Positions 1 through 7,188 are shown, counted from the first letter of the stretch. The stretch: DNA of 23,139 bases from Bacillota bacterium (GCA_021800315.1 JAJYZD010000020.1:1-23139), one strand, 5' to 3'. Notes: generated by a model not told the origin, from the letters alone. Numbers and translations are program-made.

Positions 1-473
1 TGGGTCCTGTTGATTCCGGCTAACAGATCGGCCACCGCAACTTCCCGTTCCCCGCGCCCGCCAATCAAGAGGGCTTTAGCCTCCAGGGCGAGTAGAGCCG
101 GGATACCGTCCGCGGCTGGGGCCGCGTTGGCTAAATTGCCTCCGATAGTGCCGGTATTGCGAATCTGCGGCGAACCGACGGAACCCGCCGCCTGGGACAG
201 CAGGGGCACATACTCAAGCACCAACGGGTCTTTTTCGATGGCCGCGAAGGTGGTCATGCTGCCGATCACCAGATTCCCGTCCACTTGCCTTAGCTCCCGT
301 AATTCCTTAATACCGCCTAAATCCAGGATGTACTCCGGCTCCACGGTACGCTCCCGCAACTGAATGATTAAATCTGTTCCGCCTGCCAGTACCTTGGTCG
401 TGTTGGGTGAGTCGGCAAGACACCTTAACGCCTCATCAAGAGTTGTCGGCTGAAAATAATCCAGAACCCGCAA
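1..473 (-). CDS. FAD-binding subunit of a molybdenum hydroxylase (CoxM/xanthine dehydrogenase type), 3' end outside window
   Basis: Only the first 157 codons lie in the window; the gene runs off the left edge. The start is a TTG at 471-473 (reads MRVLDYFQPTT), 7 nt after a G-rich Shine-Dalgarno site and just after an in-frame TAA. Residues 29-35 read LAGGTDL and residues 100-114 read GSPQIRNTGTIGGNL. Both are the FAD-binding signatures of the medium subunit of xanthine/CO/nicotinate-type dehydrogenases (known family). This subunit passes electrons between the 2Fe-2S small subunit and NAD or another acceptor; the molybdopterin and 2Fe-2S partners are presumably beyond the window. With the dihydropyrimidine dehydrogenase upstream, purine or pyrimidine breakdown is a reasonable inference, but the substrate cannot be read from this subunit. 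Confidence 0.88.
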   Translation of the reverse strand, partial: MRVLDYFQPTTLDEALRCLADSPNTTKVLAGGTDLIIQLRERTVEPEYILDLGGIKELRELRQVDGNLVIGSMTTFAAIEKDPLVLEYVPLLSQAAGSVGSPQIRNTGTIGGNLANAAPAADGIPALLALEAKALLIGGRGEREVAVADLLAGINRT

Positions 474-829
474 GAAGAGCCCCCCTATCCCTTAACCAAC
501 CCGGCAAAGTTGAAGAGGTCCGGGACAACGCCAGCCCCATTCGTACCGTTTAGGGTAAGCGACCCCAAAATATTAACCATGCAAAATTATTCGACCGTGA
601 GAAGTGGAAGCCCCGGAGCCCCCGGCGGGCAAGCCTCTGCGGTCTCATCAAGGCAGCCGGCGAGTCCGTGGGTGGATACCCATTCACCTGTTTCGAACGC
701 TTTGCGCTCAAACCATTCTGGTACCTACACCAGATGATGATCCGGCTGTCTAGCCTCTTTTTCTAGAACCCTTGATTTGTCTCCCAGATCTCACGACCAG
801 GGAACCCGCACCGCTAAACTCCCCTGGAT
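474..829 (-). other. Long leader or decayed coding region upstream of the FAD subunit gene
   Basis: No intact gene is visible here. Read leftward from the promoter at 830-858, it contains two protein-like stretches without convincing starts. Positions 724 to 587 give 45 residues, beginning VPEWFERKAFETGEW, directly after an in-frame TAG. Positions 580 to 485 give a 31-residue ORF from ATG to TAG ending DLFNFAGLVKG, with no ribosome-binding site. The second stops 11 nt before the FAD subunit start, so it could couple to it. Either these are remnants of a gene that once preceded the FAD subunit, or the stretch is an untranslated leader. A rightward 75-codon frame at 510-737 has no coding character. 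Confidence 0.35.
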
Positions 830-858
830 ATCATAAGAAATCCGGATCCCGGTGTCAA
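830..858 (-). promoter_or_regulatory. Sigma-A-type promoter firing leftward
   Basis: On the minus strand, TTGACA (853-858) is followed after exactly 17 nt by TATGAT (830-835), a near-perfect vegetative promoter. Transcription would start near 823 and run about 350 nt before the FAD subunit start. It lies just past the stop of the PreA gene, so the molybdenum-hydroxylase genes probably have their own promoter. Confidence 0.7.
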
Positions 859-888
859 GGGACCCTAAACAATGTTAGCATTTGGGAA

Positions 889-2052
889 TTATATCGCCAT
901 GCTCCCTAACTTAACCGCGCCGCCTGGACACCACTGCACACAGGCGCCGCACCCGTCACAAGCCGCTTTGTCAACCTGATAAGTACCTCCAATGCTGGAA
1001 ACTGCGCGGTACATGCACACTCTCTCACAGATACCGCACTTGGTACAATTATCCTGACTGATACCCGCAACCAAGGGCGGTAACTTGGCTAACTCTTCGG
1101 TCGTCGTGATATAGGGCAGAGCGATCCCACGGATCTCATCGATGGATTTATAACCTTTTTTAGCCATCCAGTCCCCCAGGTCTTTTAGCCACTTACTGAT
1201 TATCCCATAACCATTCCACATAACAGCAGTCGCTGTTTGGACGGTAGTAGCGCCAAGCATAATGTACTCGATGATCTCTCCAAAGCTCATCACTCCGCCA
1301 ATCGCCGAAATAGGCAGATCAACCTTGCGCGCAACCTCTGATAAGTGGCGCATGACAACCGGCTTGATGGCCGGACCAGAATAGCCGCCGTAGCCCCGTA
1401 AAAAGGGTTTTCCGGTTTCAATGTCCACTCCGGCAAACGAGCGCACGGAGTTGCTGATCGAAAGCCCATCTGCACCCGCTTGTTTTACAGACAGCGCTAC
1501 TTCGACCATATCAAACACAGTTGGAGTAAGCTTAACGGTTAAGGGCCTTTTCGCAACGCTTTTTGCAACTTTGGTTTGTATATAGGTAAGCTCCGGACTC
1601 TTGCCGATGTGCATACCCACTCCAGCGGCCGGCATCGGGCAGGAGACGTTTAATTCGAGCAAATCAACCATACCCGTACCCTGAATCTCCTCAACCAACC
1701 GGGCGGTATCCTCAGGGTCAGGCATCGCAAGTACGCTGGCCTGAATTACCGCTCCGCCCTCTTTGGCAACGCCTAAATCTTCCTTTACCCATGCTTCCCG
1801 GGTTTTAGTCGTAAAAAGCTCTAAGTTAACCATACCGATTGGCCTGCCATTATGGCGGATGAGGTGAAAACGCCCGTTCCGAGGGTGCGCCGCCCAGTCC
1901 TGAACCGGTCCGATCGTCTTCGGAATAACACCGCCTACACCGGCTAAACCAGCTCTTTTCATGCCCTCACCATCCCAACTCGGCGTTGCGGATGCTAAAA
2001 CCAAGGGATTCCTGAATTCCACACCGGCAAACGTTACCGCCAAATTAGCCAT
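889..2052 (-). CDS. preA: PreA-type dihydropyrimidine dehydrogenase / dihydroorotate dehydrogenase-like protein with 2x[4Fe-4S]
   Basis: The 387-residue product has an N-terminal FMN-binding TIM barrel of the dihydroorotate/dihydropyrimidine dehydrogenase family and a C-terminal bacterial ferredoxin domain. The catalytic loop reads LNVSCP with Cys138, the position of the proton-donating cysteine in dihydropyrimidine dehydrogenases. Two [4Fe-4S] motifs are complete: C336-C339-C342-C346 and C365-C368-C371-C375. The family reduces uracil or thymine, or runs in reverse, usually with an NADH-binding PreT partner that is not in this window; electrons could instead come from ferredoxin. The start ATG has GGAAGG close upstream. 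It is followed leftward by a molybdenum-hydroxylase subunit, a pairing that suggests nucleobase catabolism. The gene is AT-richer than genes to its right. Confidence 0.85.
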   Translation of the reverse strand: MANLAVTFAGVEFRNPLVLASATPSWDGEGMKRAGLAGVGGVIPKTIGPVQDWAAHPRNGRFHLIRHNGRPIGMVNLELFTTKTREAWVKEDLGVAKEGGAVIQASVLAMPDPEDTARLVEEIQGTGMVDLLELNVSCPMPAAGVGMHIGKSPELTYIQTKVAKSVAKRPLTVKLTPTVFDMVEVALSVKQAGADGLSISNSVRSFAGVDIETGKPFLRGYGGYSGPAIKPVVMRHLSEVARKVDLPISAIGGVMSFGEIIEYIMLGATTVQTATAVMWNGYGIISKWLKDLGDWMAKKGYKSIDEIRGIALPYITTTEELAKLPPLVAGISQDNCTKCGICERVCMYRAVSSIGGTYQVDKAACDGCGACVQWCPGGAVKLGSMAI

Positions 2053-2615
2053 AGACCTTCCGCCTTTCCGACAACTTAACGAGGTAAGTCAAAAACATAA
2101 ATTCTTATTATTTATCGCAAGTAATCCTCTCGATAGCACCTTCGTCATCACCTAACTCCCTTCCAGACATCTATTCGCTGGATGTCCCAATCAACGGGGG
2201 TCTGTCATTTATCCCTTTGATCAGAGGCAAAGAAATGACTTTCAGCAAATCAGCAAGTGTCTGGCGTCTTGAAAGGTACGAGAATATCTTGTTCGTTGCA
2301 GTTCAGTCTACTTCGTGTTGATGGGCCCGTTATCCTTTAGACCTTTTATACAAAACCATCGCCTTTATTTTATTCCATTGGGCCATGACCGGCCTAAAAC
2401 GGATCGGCAGCGCCGTGCAGCATGGAGGGACCCCATTGGACCCTCCAACTGAAAGGAGCGTCGTTTTCCCGGTTGCCGGACGGAAAGCACCGTTCCCGGA
2501 CGTCGCCGGAACCGGCCCCGGAGCCACCGGATTTTCCGGCCGGTAACAGGAGAAAGGGCCCGGGTCGAGAATAACTTTGAACATTGGATGCAAGCCCAGG
2601 AGGGGAGAGGTGTTA
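2053..2615. other. Intergenic region between divergent preA and DUF2889 genes; composition switch
   Basis: No convincing gene is seen. The left part (2053-2390) is AT-rich and should hold the leftward preA promoter, though I could not pick clear -35/-10 boxes. It contains an inverted repeat, GACATC/GATGTC, near 2165-2190. The right part (about 2400-2560) becomes GC-rich with many CCGG tetranucleotides. It has a 25-nt hairpin at 2423-2447 (TGGAGGG...CCCTCCA with CC/GG inner pairs) and no T-tract. An 87-codon leftward frame at 2330-2593 looks non-coding. Confidence 0.5.
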
Positions 2616-3452
2616 ATGGAATACCTCGGTCAGCGGAACTGGCACTGCCTGGTCACCCGGCCGCAAAAGGACCTGGTCCACGCCCGCACCACCTACCTGA
2701 CCATCGACACGGAGGCCATGGCCAGTCTCAAGGTGGACGCCGCCACTTTGGAAATAAAAGAAGCGCGGTGGGATATCCACCGCCGGGAGAAAGGCCGGCC
2801 GGAATGTCTGAGCGTTCCCGCCCTGGCGGGGCAGCGCGCCTATTTCGGCTCGGGACCGGTCATGAGAAAGGCCCTGGCCGGGTTCCATCCCGCGGCGGCC
2901 GGACTGTTCGCCGAAACGATCCGCGGTGTCATCCAGGCCGAAACCTGGCTTATCCGGGAGCGAAGCTACGCCTCCATGGAGGATTACGACCGGGTCTGGA
3001 CCCAAGAGCACCGCGGCTCCTGCCGCTATTATTCCAACCTGGACCGGGTGACCGGAACCTGGTCGGAGCACATCGCCGACCAGGAGCGCACCGACGTCCT
3101 GTTCAACCGCTTCAAGAGCGCGGTGTGGCACCGCCTGCCGGAAGGGGACCTCCTCATCACGGCCACCCTGGCCGACTCCTTCCACAACGTCGGCCTGACC
3201 GTCCAGGCCGCCCTGCCCTCCTTCACCGTGGTCGAAGCCCGGGGAAAGGTGCGCCGGGCTCCGGACGCCGTGTGCCGCGAGGCCGGAGCAACTGTGCCGG
3301 ACCTGGCCGGGACAGCCCTGACCCAAACGGACAAGCGTACCGTGGCCCAAATCCTGGGGGGACCCCAGGCCTGCGTCCACCTGGTCGACCTGGCCGGCGA
3401 CGTCTGCCGCGAGTTGGCCCTGGACCTGGCCAGGAAAACCGGAGACAGCTGA
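2616..3452 (+). CDS. DUF2889 family protein, function unknown
   Basis: I take ATG 2616 as the start because AGGAGGGGAGAGG sits just upstream; an earlier in-frame ATG at 2577 has no such site. The product is 278 residues. The second half shows the pattern I associate with DUF2889: ADSFHNVGLTVQA, then an R-x-P-x-x-x-C segment (RRAPDAVC), then a terminal LGG-x-x-AC-x-HL-x-DL stretch close to the usual GCTHL ending. No signal peptide or membrane segment is visible. The family has no established function. The first ~120 residues are less typical and may be a lineage-specific extension. It is followed after 90 nt by the Met-rich gene in the same direction; a hairpin CTGACC/GGTCAG overlaps the stop codon, so co-transcription is uncertain. 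Confidence 0.65.
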   Translation: MEYLGQRNWHCLVTRPQKDLVHARTTYLTIDTEAMASLKVDAATLEIKEARWDIHRREKGRPECLSVPALAGQRAYFGSGPVMRKALAGFHPAAAGLFAETIRGVIQAETWLIRERSYASMEDYDRVWTQEHRGSCRYYSNLDRVTGTWSEHIADQERTDVLFNRFKSAVWHRLPEGDLLITATLADSFHNVGLTVQAALPSFTVVEARGKVRRAPDAVCREAGATVPDLAGTALTQTDKRTVAQILGGPQACVHLVDLAGDVCRELALDLARKTGDS

Positions 3453-3542
3453 CCCGGCCGGTCAGTCATTGGGAGTGTTACCGCCCGGCCCACGCATATC
3501 GCCAACTATTACGATATATTCCGTATCAAGCCGAGTGAAGTA

Positions 3543-3857
3543 ATGCTGAAAGATGTGGTGACTGATATGAGTAATGCCACCGTGATGGAACGCATGATGA
3601 ATACCATGATGGAACGCATGATGGACAAGATGCCACCGTCCGACCGGCGGACGATGATGCAGGACATGATGGGGCAAATGGTGGGAGGCATGACCGCGGA
3701 CGAGCGACTGGCATTCATGCATTCCATGATGCAGACGTGTCTACCCATGCTCACCGAGGGACTCGACGTTACGGAGAGAACGCGGATGGTACGTGACATC
3801 ATGGGTACATTGGCCCCGGATACGCAGCGGACAGACAATGACGGTCAGGACAGCTGA
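3543..3857 (+). CDS. Small methionine-rich protein, function unknown
   Basis: The product has 104 residues, of which 22 are methionine. They occur mainly as MM pairs in a repeating pattern (MERMMNTMMERMMDKM near residues 15-30, then MMQDMMGQM). Basic and acidic residues fill the spacing, so long amphipathic helices with one methionine face are likely (inference). There is one cysteine (TCLPM) and no signal peptide or membrane helix. Methionine-rich faces can bind soft metals such as Cu(I), or hydrophobic partners as in the M domain of SRP, but nothing here decides between them. The ribosome-binding site before ATG 3543 (GAGTGAAG) is mediocre; ATG 3567 is an alternative start. I do not recognise a named family. 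Confidence 0.6.
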   Translation: MLKDVVTDMSNATVMERMMNTMMERMMDKMPPSDRRTMMQDMMGQMVGGMTADERLAFMHSMMQTCLPMLTEGLDVTERTRMVRDIMGTLAPDTQRTDNDGQDS

Positions 3858-3955
3858 TAAGACTCCTGTCCGGCACCTCAAAACGCGGCGGCGCCAATCC
3901 GCAGCTTGAAGTCCCGGTTGCACCGTATCCCGCATCAGGCCCCGCAATCCCACGG

Positions 3956-4063
3956 ATCCTGGAAGAAAACCGACCGGCATACCTCGCCACGGTTAACCCC
4001 GGACGCCCGCGGATAGCGATGACGTTCCGACCGGGTTCCGAACAAATCCGCGAAAGCCCGTAG
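3956..4063 (+). pseudogene. Remnant of a pyridoxamine-phosphate-oxidase-fold (flavin-binding split-barrel) gene
   Basis: A 35-codon reading ending in TAG at 4061-4063 begins ILEENRPAYLATVNPGRPRI. This resembles the first beta strands of split-barrel FMN proteins, whose typical start is LLxENRxxxLATVxxDGRPxV. There is no start codon or ribosome-binding site and no continuation after the stop. I read it as the leftover N-terminal part of a deleted gene. The match is by eye over a short stretch. Confidence 0.35.
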
Positions 4064-4092
4064 GCTTAAAGCAGGGGGTTTCTTCTTCGTTT

Positions 4093-4302
4093 TCATTCGG
4101 CGCGGAGCGAGGCCACCAGCCGGACCGGGTTCCTGAGGCAGAAAGACGCCGGACACCGCTCCTCGGCCAAACGCATCACCGCCTCGATCCGTTCGCGGAA
4201 GGCGTTGCTGCGAACGGTAAGTAGAACCCGTACCTGGTTCGCCCGGATATTTCAGCATCCGCTAGCGGCGGCGGTCACCCCCAGGCAAAGCGGGGAAGGC
4301 AT
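4093..4302 (-). CDS. Candidate selenoprotein (in-frame UGA after Cys16), OsmC-like C-terminus; or an OsmC-type pseudogene
   Basis: From ATG 4302-4300 the frame runs 69 codons to TGA 4093-4095, with one in-frame TGA at 4252-4254 (codon 17). Before it is MPSPLCLGVTAAASGC; after it VRVLLTVRSNAFRERI and then AEERCPASFCLRNPV. The latter resembles the conserved second-cysteine region of OsmC/YhfA-type thiol peroxidases (RCPVSDNLLNPTPV-like). The first part resembles the family's PTPLE...GC motif, where selenocysteine can replace cysteine. At 69 residues it is about half the usual OsmC length, with roughly 35 residues missing between the two motifs, so an eroded pseudogene is a serious alternative. 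It starts 20 nt after the MFS stop and would be the last gene of the sulfur cluster. The ribosome-binding site (GGGG) is weak. A different 107-codon frame over 3935-4258 reads as non-protein. Confidence 0.45.
4210..4242 (-). promoter_or_regulatory. SECIS-like hairpin immediately downstream of in-frame UGA
   Basis: The minus-strand RNA folds as GCGAAC (4242-4237) with GUUCGC (4215-4210). After a 2-nt bulge (CA), GGUA (4234-4231) pairs with UACC (4219-4216). The 11-nt apical loop is CGGGUUCUACU. The loop begins 21 nt after the UGA and its G run lies at its 5' side. These features match bacterial SECIS elements such as that of fdhF. The geometry is seen directly; a role in Sec insertion is inference. 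Confidence 0.45.
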
Positions 4303-4322
4303 GATTCCCCGGTCCGGGAATT

Positions 4323-5597
4323 TTAAGCCGGACGCCGGTACGGATGGGTTTCGCGCATGCGCAGGATCAGGATCATCGCCATGACCAGGGCCAGCACGCC
4401 CACAATGATCACAGCGTGCGCGGTCCCCGTTACCGCCAGCAAGGCGCCGATACCGAGTCCGCCGATAAAGTAGCCGCCGTCACGCCACAACCGGTAAACA
4501 CCCAATATACTCCCCCGGCGATCTGGGGGGGCTATGTCGCTCACGGTGGCGTTGAGATTAGGATACAGCAACGCCATCCCCATCCCGGCCACGACGGCCG
4601 TCGCCAACCACAACCCCACTCCACGGACCTCCGCAAAGGCGATGAGTCCCGCGCCCAGGAGCGCGAAGCCTAGAACAACAGGGATCTTCCGGCCGATGCG
4701 GTCCGACAGGAGCCCTGTTCCGAACTGACCGAAGCCCCAGGCCCCGGCGTAGCCCGCGCCAATTTCGGCAATGGCGTGAATCGGAAGCTGGCGGGCCGCC
4801 AAAAAGAGCGGAATCACTCCCCAGGCGACCGTATCCGCCAGCTTGTTCGTCAAACCGGCCCATGATGCCGCGGATAGGGTCGGTTCCCGAAAACTTGTGT
4901 GAACAAAGGATTTCCAGGCGGAACCATGCGTTTGTTCCGCTGGTTGGACGGGCGCGGCCCTTGTCTCCCGGGTCACCCACGCCATGGTATCGTGAATAAA
5001 GAGAAAACTTGTCGTCAGGCCGGCGGCCACGACCACGGCCCCCAGAACGAACGGGGCGGTGGTCAGGCCCGCGTATTCCGCCAGGCCGCCGGCCAGCCAT
5101 GTGCCCAGGGCGACACCGAGGTAGCCGGTCGCCTCATTGATGCCCATAGCCACCCCCCGCTGACGGGGACCGGCCAGGTCCAACTGCGCCGTGACCGTCA
5201 TCGTCCAGGCAAAGGCCTGGTTGGCGCCGAGAAACACGTTGGCCACAATGATGGCCCACCAGGCGTGGACCAGCAATACCAGCGCCACCATGGGCACCCC
5301 GAACAACCATCCGCCCACCAGCACCGGACGGCGCCCGATCCGGTCCGACCAGCGGCCGGCCACGAGGTTCAGGGGTGCTTTGGCCAGGCCGAAGGAGGCG
5401 ATGAAGGTCAACGTCAACCAGGCTCCGACATGGTAAACATCCTTACCCAACAACGGCACCACCGTACGCTCGATCCCGACGGTCAACCCGACGAACACCG
5501 TGTTGACCACCAGCCACGAGAATTGGGGAAGGTTGACCCGAATGCCGTGCTCCCTGGACACGCTACCCGAAGACCCGGCAACCCGTGTGCTATCCAC
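4323..5597 (-). CDS. Major facilitator superfamily (MFS) transporter
   Basis: This 424-residue integral membrane protein has about 12 hydrophobic segments in two halves. The MFS motif A is present in the first half (GRWSDRIGRRPVLVGG, around residue 80) and again in the second (GLLSDRIGRKIPVV). The start is chosen as GTG 5597, 8 nt after AGGAGG; a GTG three codons earlier overlaps that site. It lies 60 nt downstream of the sulfide:quinone oxidoreductase gene in the same direction and probably shares its transcript. By context it might export or import a sulfur compound or a toxic anion, but the sequence alone does not give the substrate; a drug/proton antiporter role is equally possible. Confidence 0.85.
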   Translation of the reverse strand: MDSTRVAGSSGSVSREHGIRVNLPQFSWLVVNTVFVGLTVGIERTVVPLLGKDVYHVGAWLTLTFIASFGLAKAPLNLVAGRWSDRIGRRPVLVGGWLFGVPMVALVLLVHAWWAIIVANVFLGANQAFAWTMTVTAQLDLAGPRQRGVAMGINEATGYLGVALGTWLAGGLAEYAGLTTAPFVLGAVVVAAGLTTSFLFIHDTMAWVTRETRAAPVQPAEQTHGSAWKSFVHTSFREPTLSAASWAGLTNKLADTVAWGVIPLFLAARQLPIHAIAEIGAGYAGAWGFGQFGTGLLSDRIGRKIPVVLGFALLGAGLIAFAEVRGVGLWLATAVVAGMGMALLYPNLNATVSDIAPPDRRGSILGVYRLWRDGGYFIGGLGIGALLAVTGTAHAVIIVGVLALVMAMILILRMRETHPYRRPA

Positions 5598-5657
5598 CCT
5601 CAACACCTCCTGAACCGATACCCCGGCCGTTATCCGTTTCCCGCCGGGAACTTCTCC

Positions 5658-6869
5658 TCACCACAGGATGCGGGGCAGGTGCATTAGCCCTCTTTTGACC
5701 TTTAGCAGGAAATATTTCTCAAAAACCTTCTTCAGCCAGAGGGCCCAACGGCTCTTTTTAAGGTAAATCCTCTGCCGGGGCGCCAATGCCGGTTTGGCCA
5801 CCATCAAAACCGCCCGGTCACCCAGATCGGCGATGCAGGTTACGTCCAACTCATCGACCGGCAAGGCCCGCTTATCCGCGCCCCTGATATCGGCGGCGAT
5901 GTTGAAGGCCGCCAGCATGGCCATATGTTCCGTCATGTAGGCCGTTTTGGGCACTCCGGTAGGTACGGGGGTGGCTTCACGGGGAGGCAGGGCGACCGCG
6001 ACTCCGGCGGCGTAAACGTTGGGGTGCGCACAGTGACGGAAATATTTGTCCACTTCGATGAAACCTTTGGCGTTGCCCAATCCGGAGGCAACCACGGCAT
6101 CCACGCCGCGGAAGGGGGGAACAAACAGGGACAGGGCGAAGGGCAGCCCGGTCCCGTCGGCCAAACTCACCCGCCCGGGGGAAATCTCCTTGATCGTGGC
6201 ATTGGTGAACGCTTTGATGTCCTTTTCCGCAAACTCGTCTTCCATCATCCGGCGCGCCTTGCCCACGCCGCCCAATCCGAAGTGGCTCAGGAAAGGTTCG
6301 GAGGTAACAAAAAAGAGGGGGGTCTTTTTTCTCTTGCCGAGCTTCCGGAGAACGTGATCCACCCCGAAAACGAATTCGTAGGCCGGACCGAAACAACTCA
6401 CGCCCTGGGTCGCGCCGACCACCACCGGTCCCCCGCCCTCCAGGTACCGGTTCCAGGCTCTGTTCGTTTCCATGGCGTGATCGAGGGTCATGATGGAGTT
6501 GGTAAAACCCTTTTCCGGACCCAGGCCGGGGATGGTTTCGAAGTCCAAGTGCGCACCGGTGGCAATCACAAGGTAATCGTAATGAAGACGGCTCGCGCCC
6601 GTATCCACTTCCTGCTTCTCCGTATCAATCATCCGGACGGCGGCCTGAAGAAACGCGATGCCTTTTCCGGCCAGGATCCTGTTCAGGTCCAAGGTGATGT
6701 CCTTCGGTTTGCGCCACCCCATGGCGATCCAGGGAAGGGATGGCATGAAAGTGAAAACATCCGTATCGGACACCACGGTGATCCCGGCTTTCCGGCCAAG
6801 GAGGCGTCTGAGTTCCAAAGCGGCTGTCAGGCCGCCGAACGACCCCCCTATTATGACGACTCCAGCCAT
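5658..6869 (-). CDS. Sulfide:quinone oxidoreductase-like FAD flavoprotein
   Basis: The product has 403 residues. An N-terminal dinucleotide fold (VVIIGGSFGGLTAA, residues 4-17) binds FAD and a second motif, VIATGAHLDF, lies near residue 101. Cys159 (GVSCFGPAYE) and Cys345 (DVTCIADLG) sit at the positions of the two redox cysteines of sulfide:quinone oxidoreductases. VYAAGVAVALPP matches the family's FAD-ribityl segment. The C-terminus (residues 375-400) is basic and amphipathic with aromatics, fitting attachment to the inner membrane face. The enzyme would oxidise sulfide to sulfane sulfur and reduce quinone. ATG 6869 is used because of an upstream AGGGGAG; the frame stays open for 79 more codons upstream, but that part reads as another gene. 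Flavocytochrome c-type or persulfide-reducing relatives cannot be excluded. Confidence 0.82.
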   Translation of the reverse strand: MAGVVIIGGSFGGLTAALELRRLLGRKAGITVVSDTDVFTFMPSLPWIAMGWRKPKDITLDLNRILAGKGIAFLQAAVRMIDTEKQEVDTGASRLHYDYLVIATGAHLDFETIPGLGPEKGFTNSIMTLDHAMETNRAWNRYLEGGGPVVVGATQGVSCFGPAYEFVFGVDHVLRKLGKRKKTPLFFVTSEPFLSHFGLGGVGKARRMMEDEFAEKDIKAFTNATIKEISPGRVSLADGTGLPFALSLFVPPFRGVDAVVASGLGNAKGFIEVDKYFRHCAHPNVYAAGVAVALPPREATPVPTGVPKTAYMTEHMAMLAAFNIAADIRGADKRALPVDELDVTCIADLGDRAVLMVAKPALAPRQRIYLKKSRWALWLKKVFEKYFLLKVKRGLMHLPRILW

Positions 6870-6951
6870 TATCCTTATTCTCCCCTCTTGGAAACGTTTC
6901 CGGACGGACGCCGGGTATCCGGGAACCAGGACTGGCGGCGCGACTCCCCTG

Positions 6952-7188
6952 CTAATACACGAGGATCCTGTCCGCTGCGAGGCTCCAGGCGGCAAGTTCG
7001 TCCATGGTACTCCGGCGGACTCCCGGGACCAAGGCGTCCTCAGGAAGGGCCCGGGCCGCCATGCACGTCCCGCAGGCACCGCATTCCGCGCCGTGGCGGA
7101 CGGCAAGGCTGATCATGCGTTCAAGGTTGTAATAGCCGTTGGGTGCAGTCTGGCCGTTACGGGCGCAATGAACCTTCGTTTCCTTCAG
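6952..7188 (-). pseudogene. Truncated DsrE/DsrF-like sulfur-carrier gene
   Basis: Reading leftward from about 7188 gives VHCARNGQTAPNGYYNLERM, then GAECGACGTCMAARALPED, then VRRSTMDELAAWSLAADRIL, ending VY at TAG 6952-6954. This is the C-terminal two-thirds of DsrE-like proteins, including the CGxCMxAR active-site segment and the STMDELAxW helix. The usual 40-residue N-terminal strand-helix is absent: further upstream the frame runs into the cysteine desulfurase gene in a different phase, with no in-frame ATG, GTG or TTG. The first in-frame ATG (7116) would make only 54 residues. I infer a deletion that joined the desulfurase 3' end to the middle of a DsrE gene; expression from a non-standard start remains possible. 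Confidence 0.65.

Noticed and set aside
2089..2148. 19-codon leader-like ORF (minus strand) upstream of preA, with a good Shine-Dalgarno
   Set aside because: It has no regulatory codon run and no attenuator hairpins; too short to support from one sequence.
2588..3538. 316-codon rightward frame overlapping the DUF2889 gene
   Set aside because: The product is dominated by Pro/Arg/Gly, typical of an out-of-frame reading of GC-rich DNA. The overlapping frame has the ribosome-binding site and family motifs.
4050..4080. AAGCC/GGCTT hairpin after the UGA-containing ORF, considered as a terminator or IS200/IS605 end
   Set aside because: The stem is only 5 bp with no T-tract and no transposase trace nearby.
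3935..4258. 107-codon leftward frame overlapping the UGA-containing ORF
   Set aside because: Its translation shows no recognisable motif or protein-like pattern and it has no ribosome-binding site. The other frame carries the OsmC-like segments.
5658..7106. 482-codon version of the sulfide:quinone oxidoreductase with a 79-residue N-terminal extension
   Set aside because: The extension is a Pro/Arg-rich out-of-frame reading across the DsrE-like remnant; ATG 6869 has the ribosome-binding site and starts directly at the FAD-binding fold.
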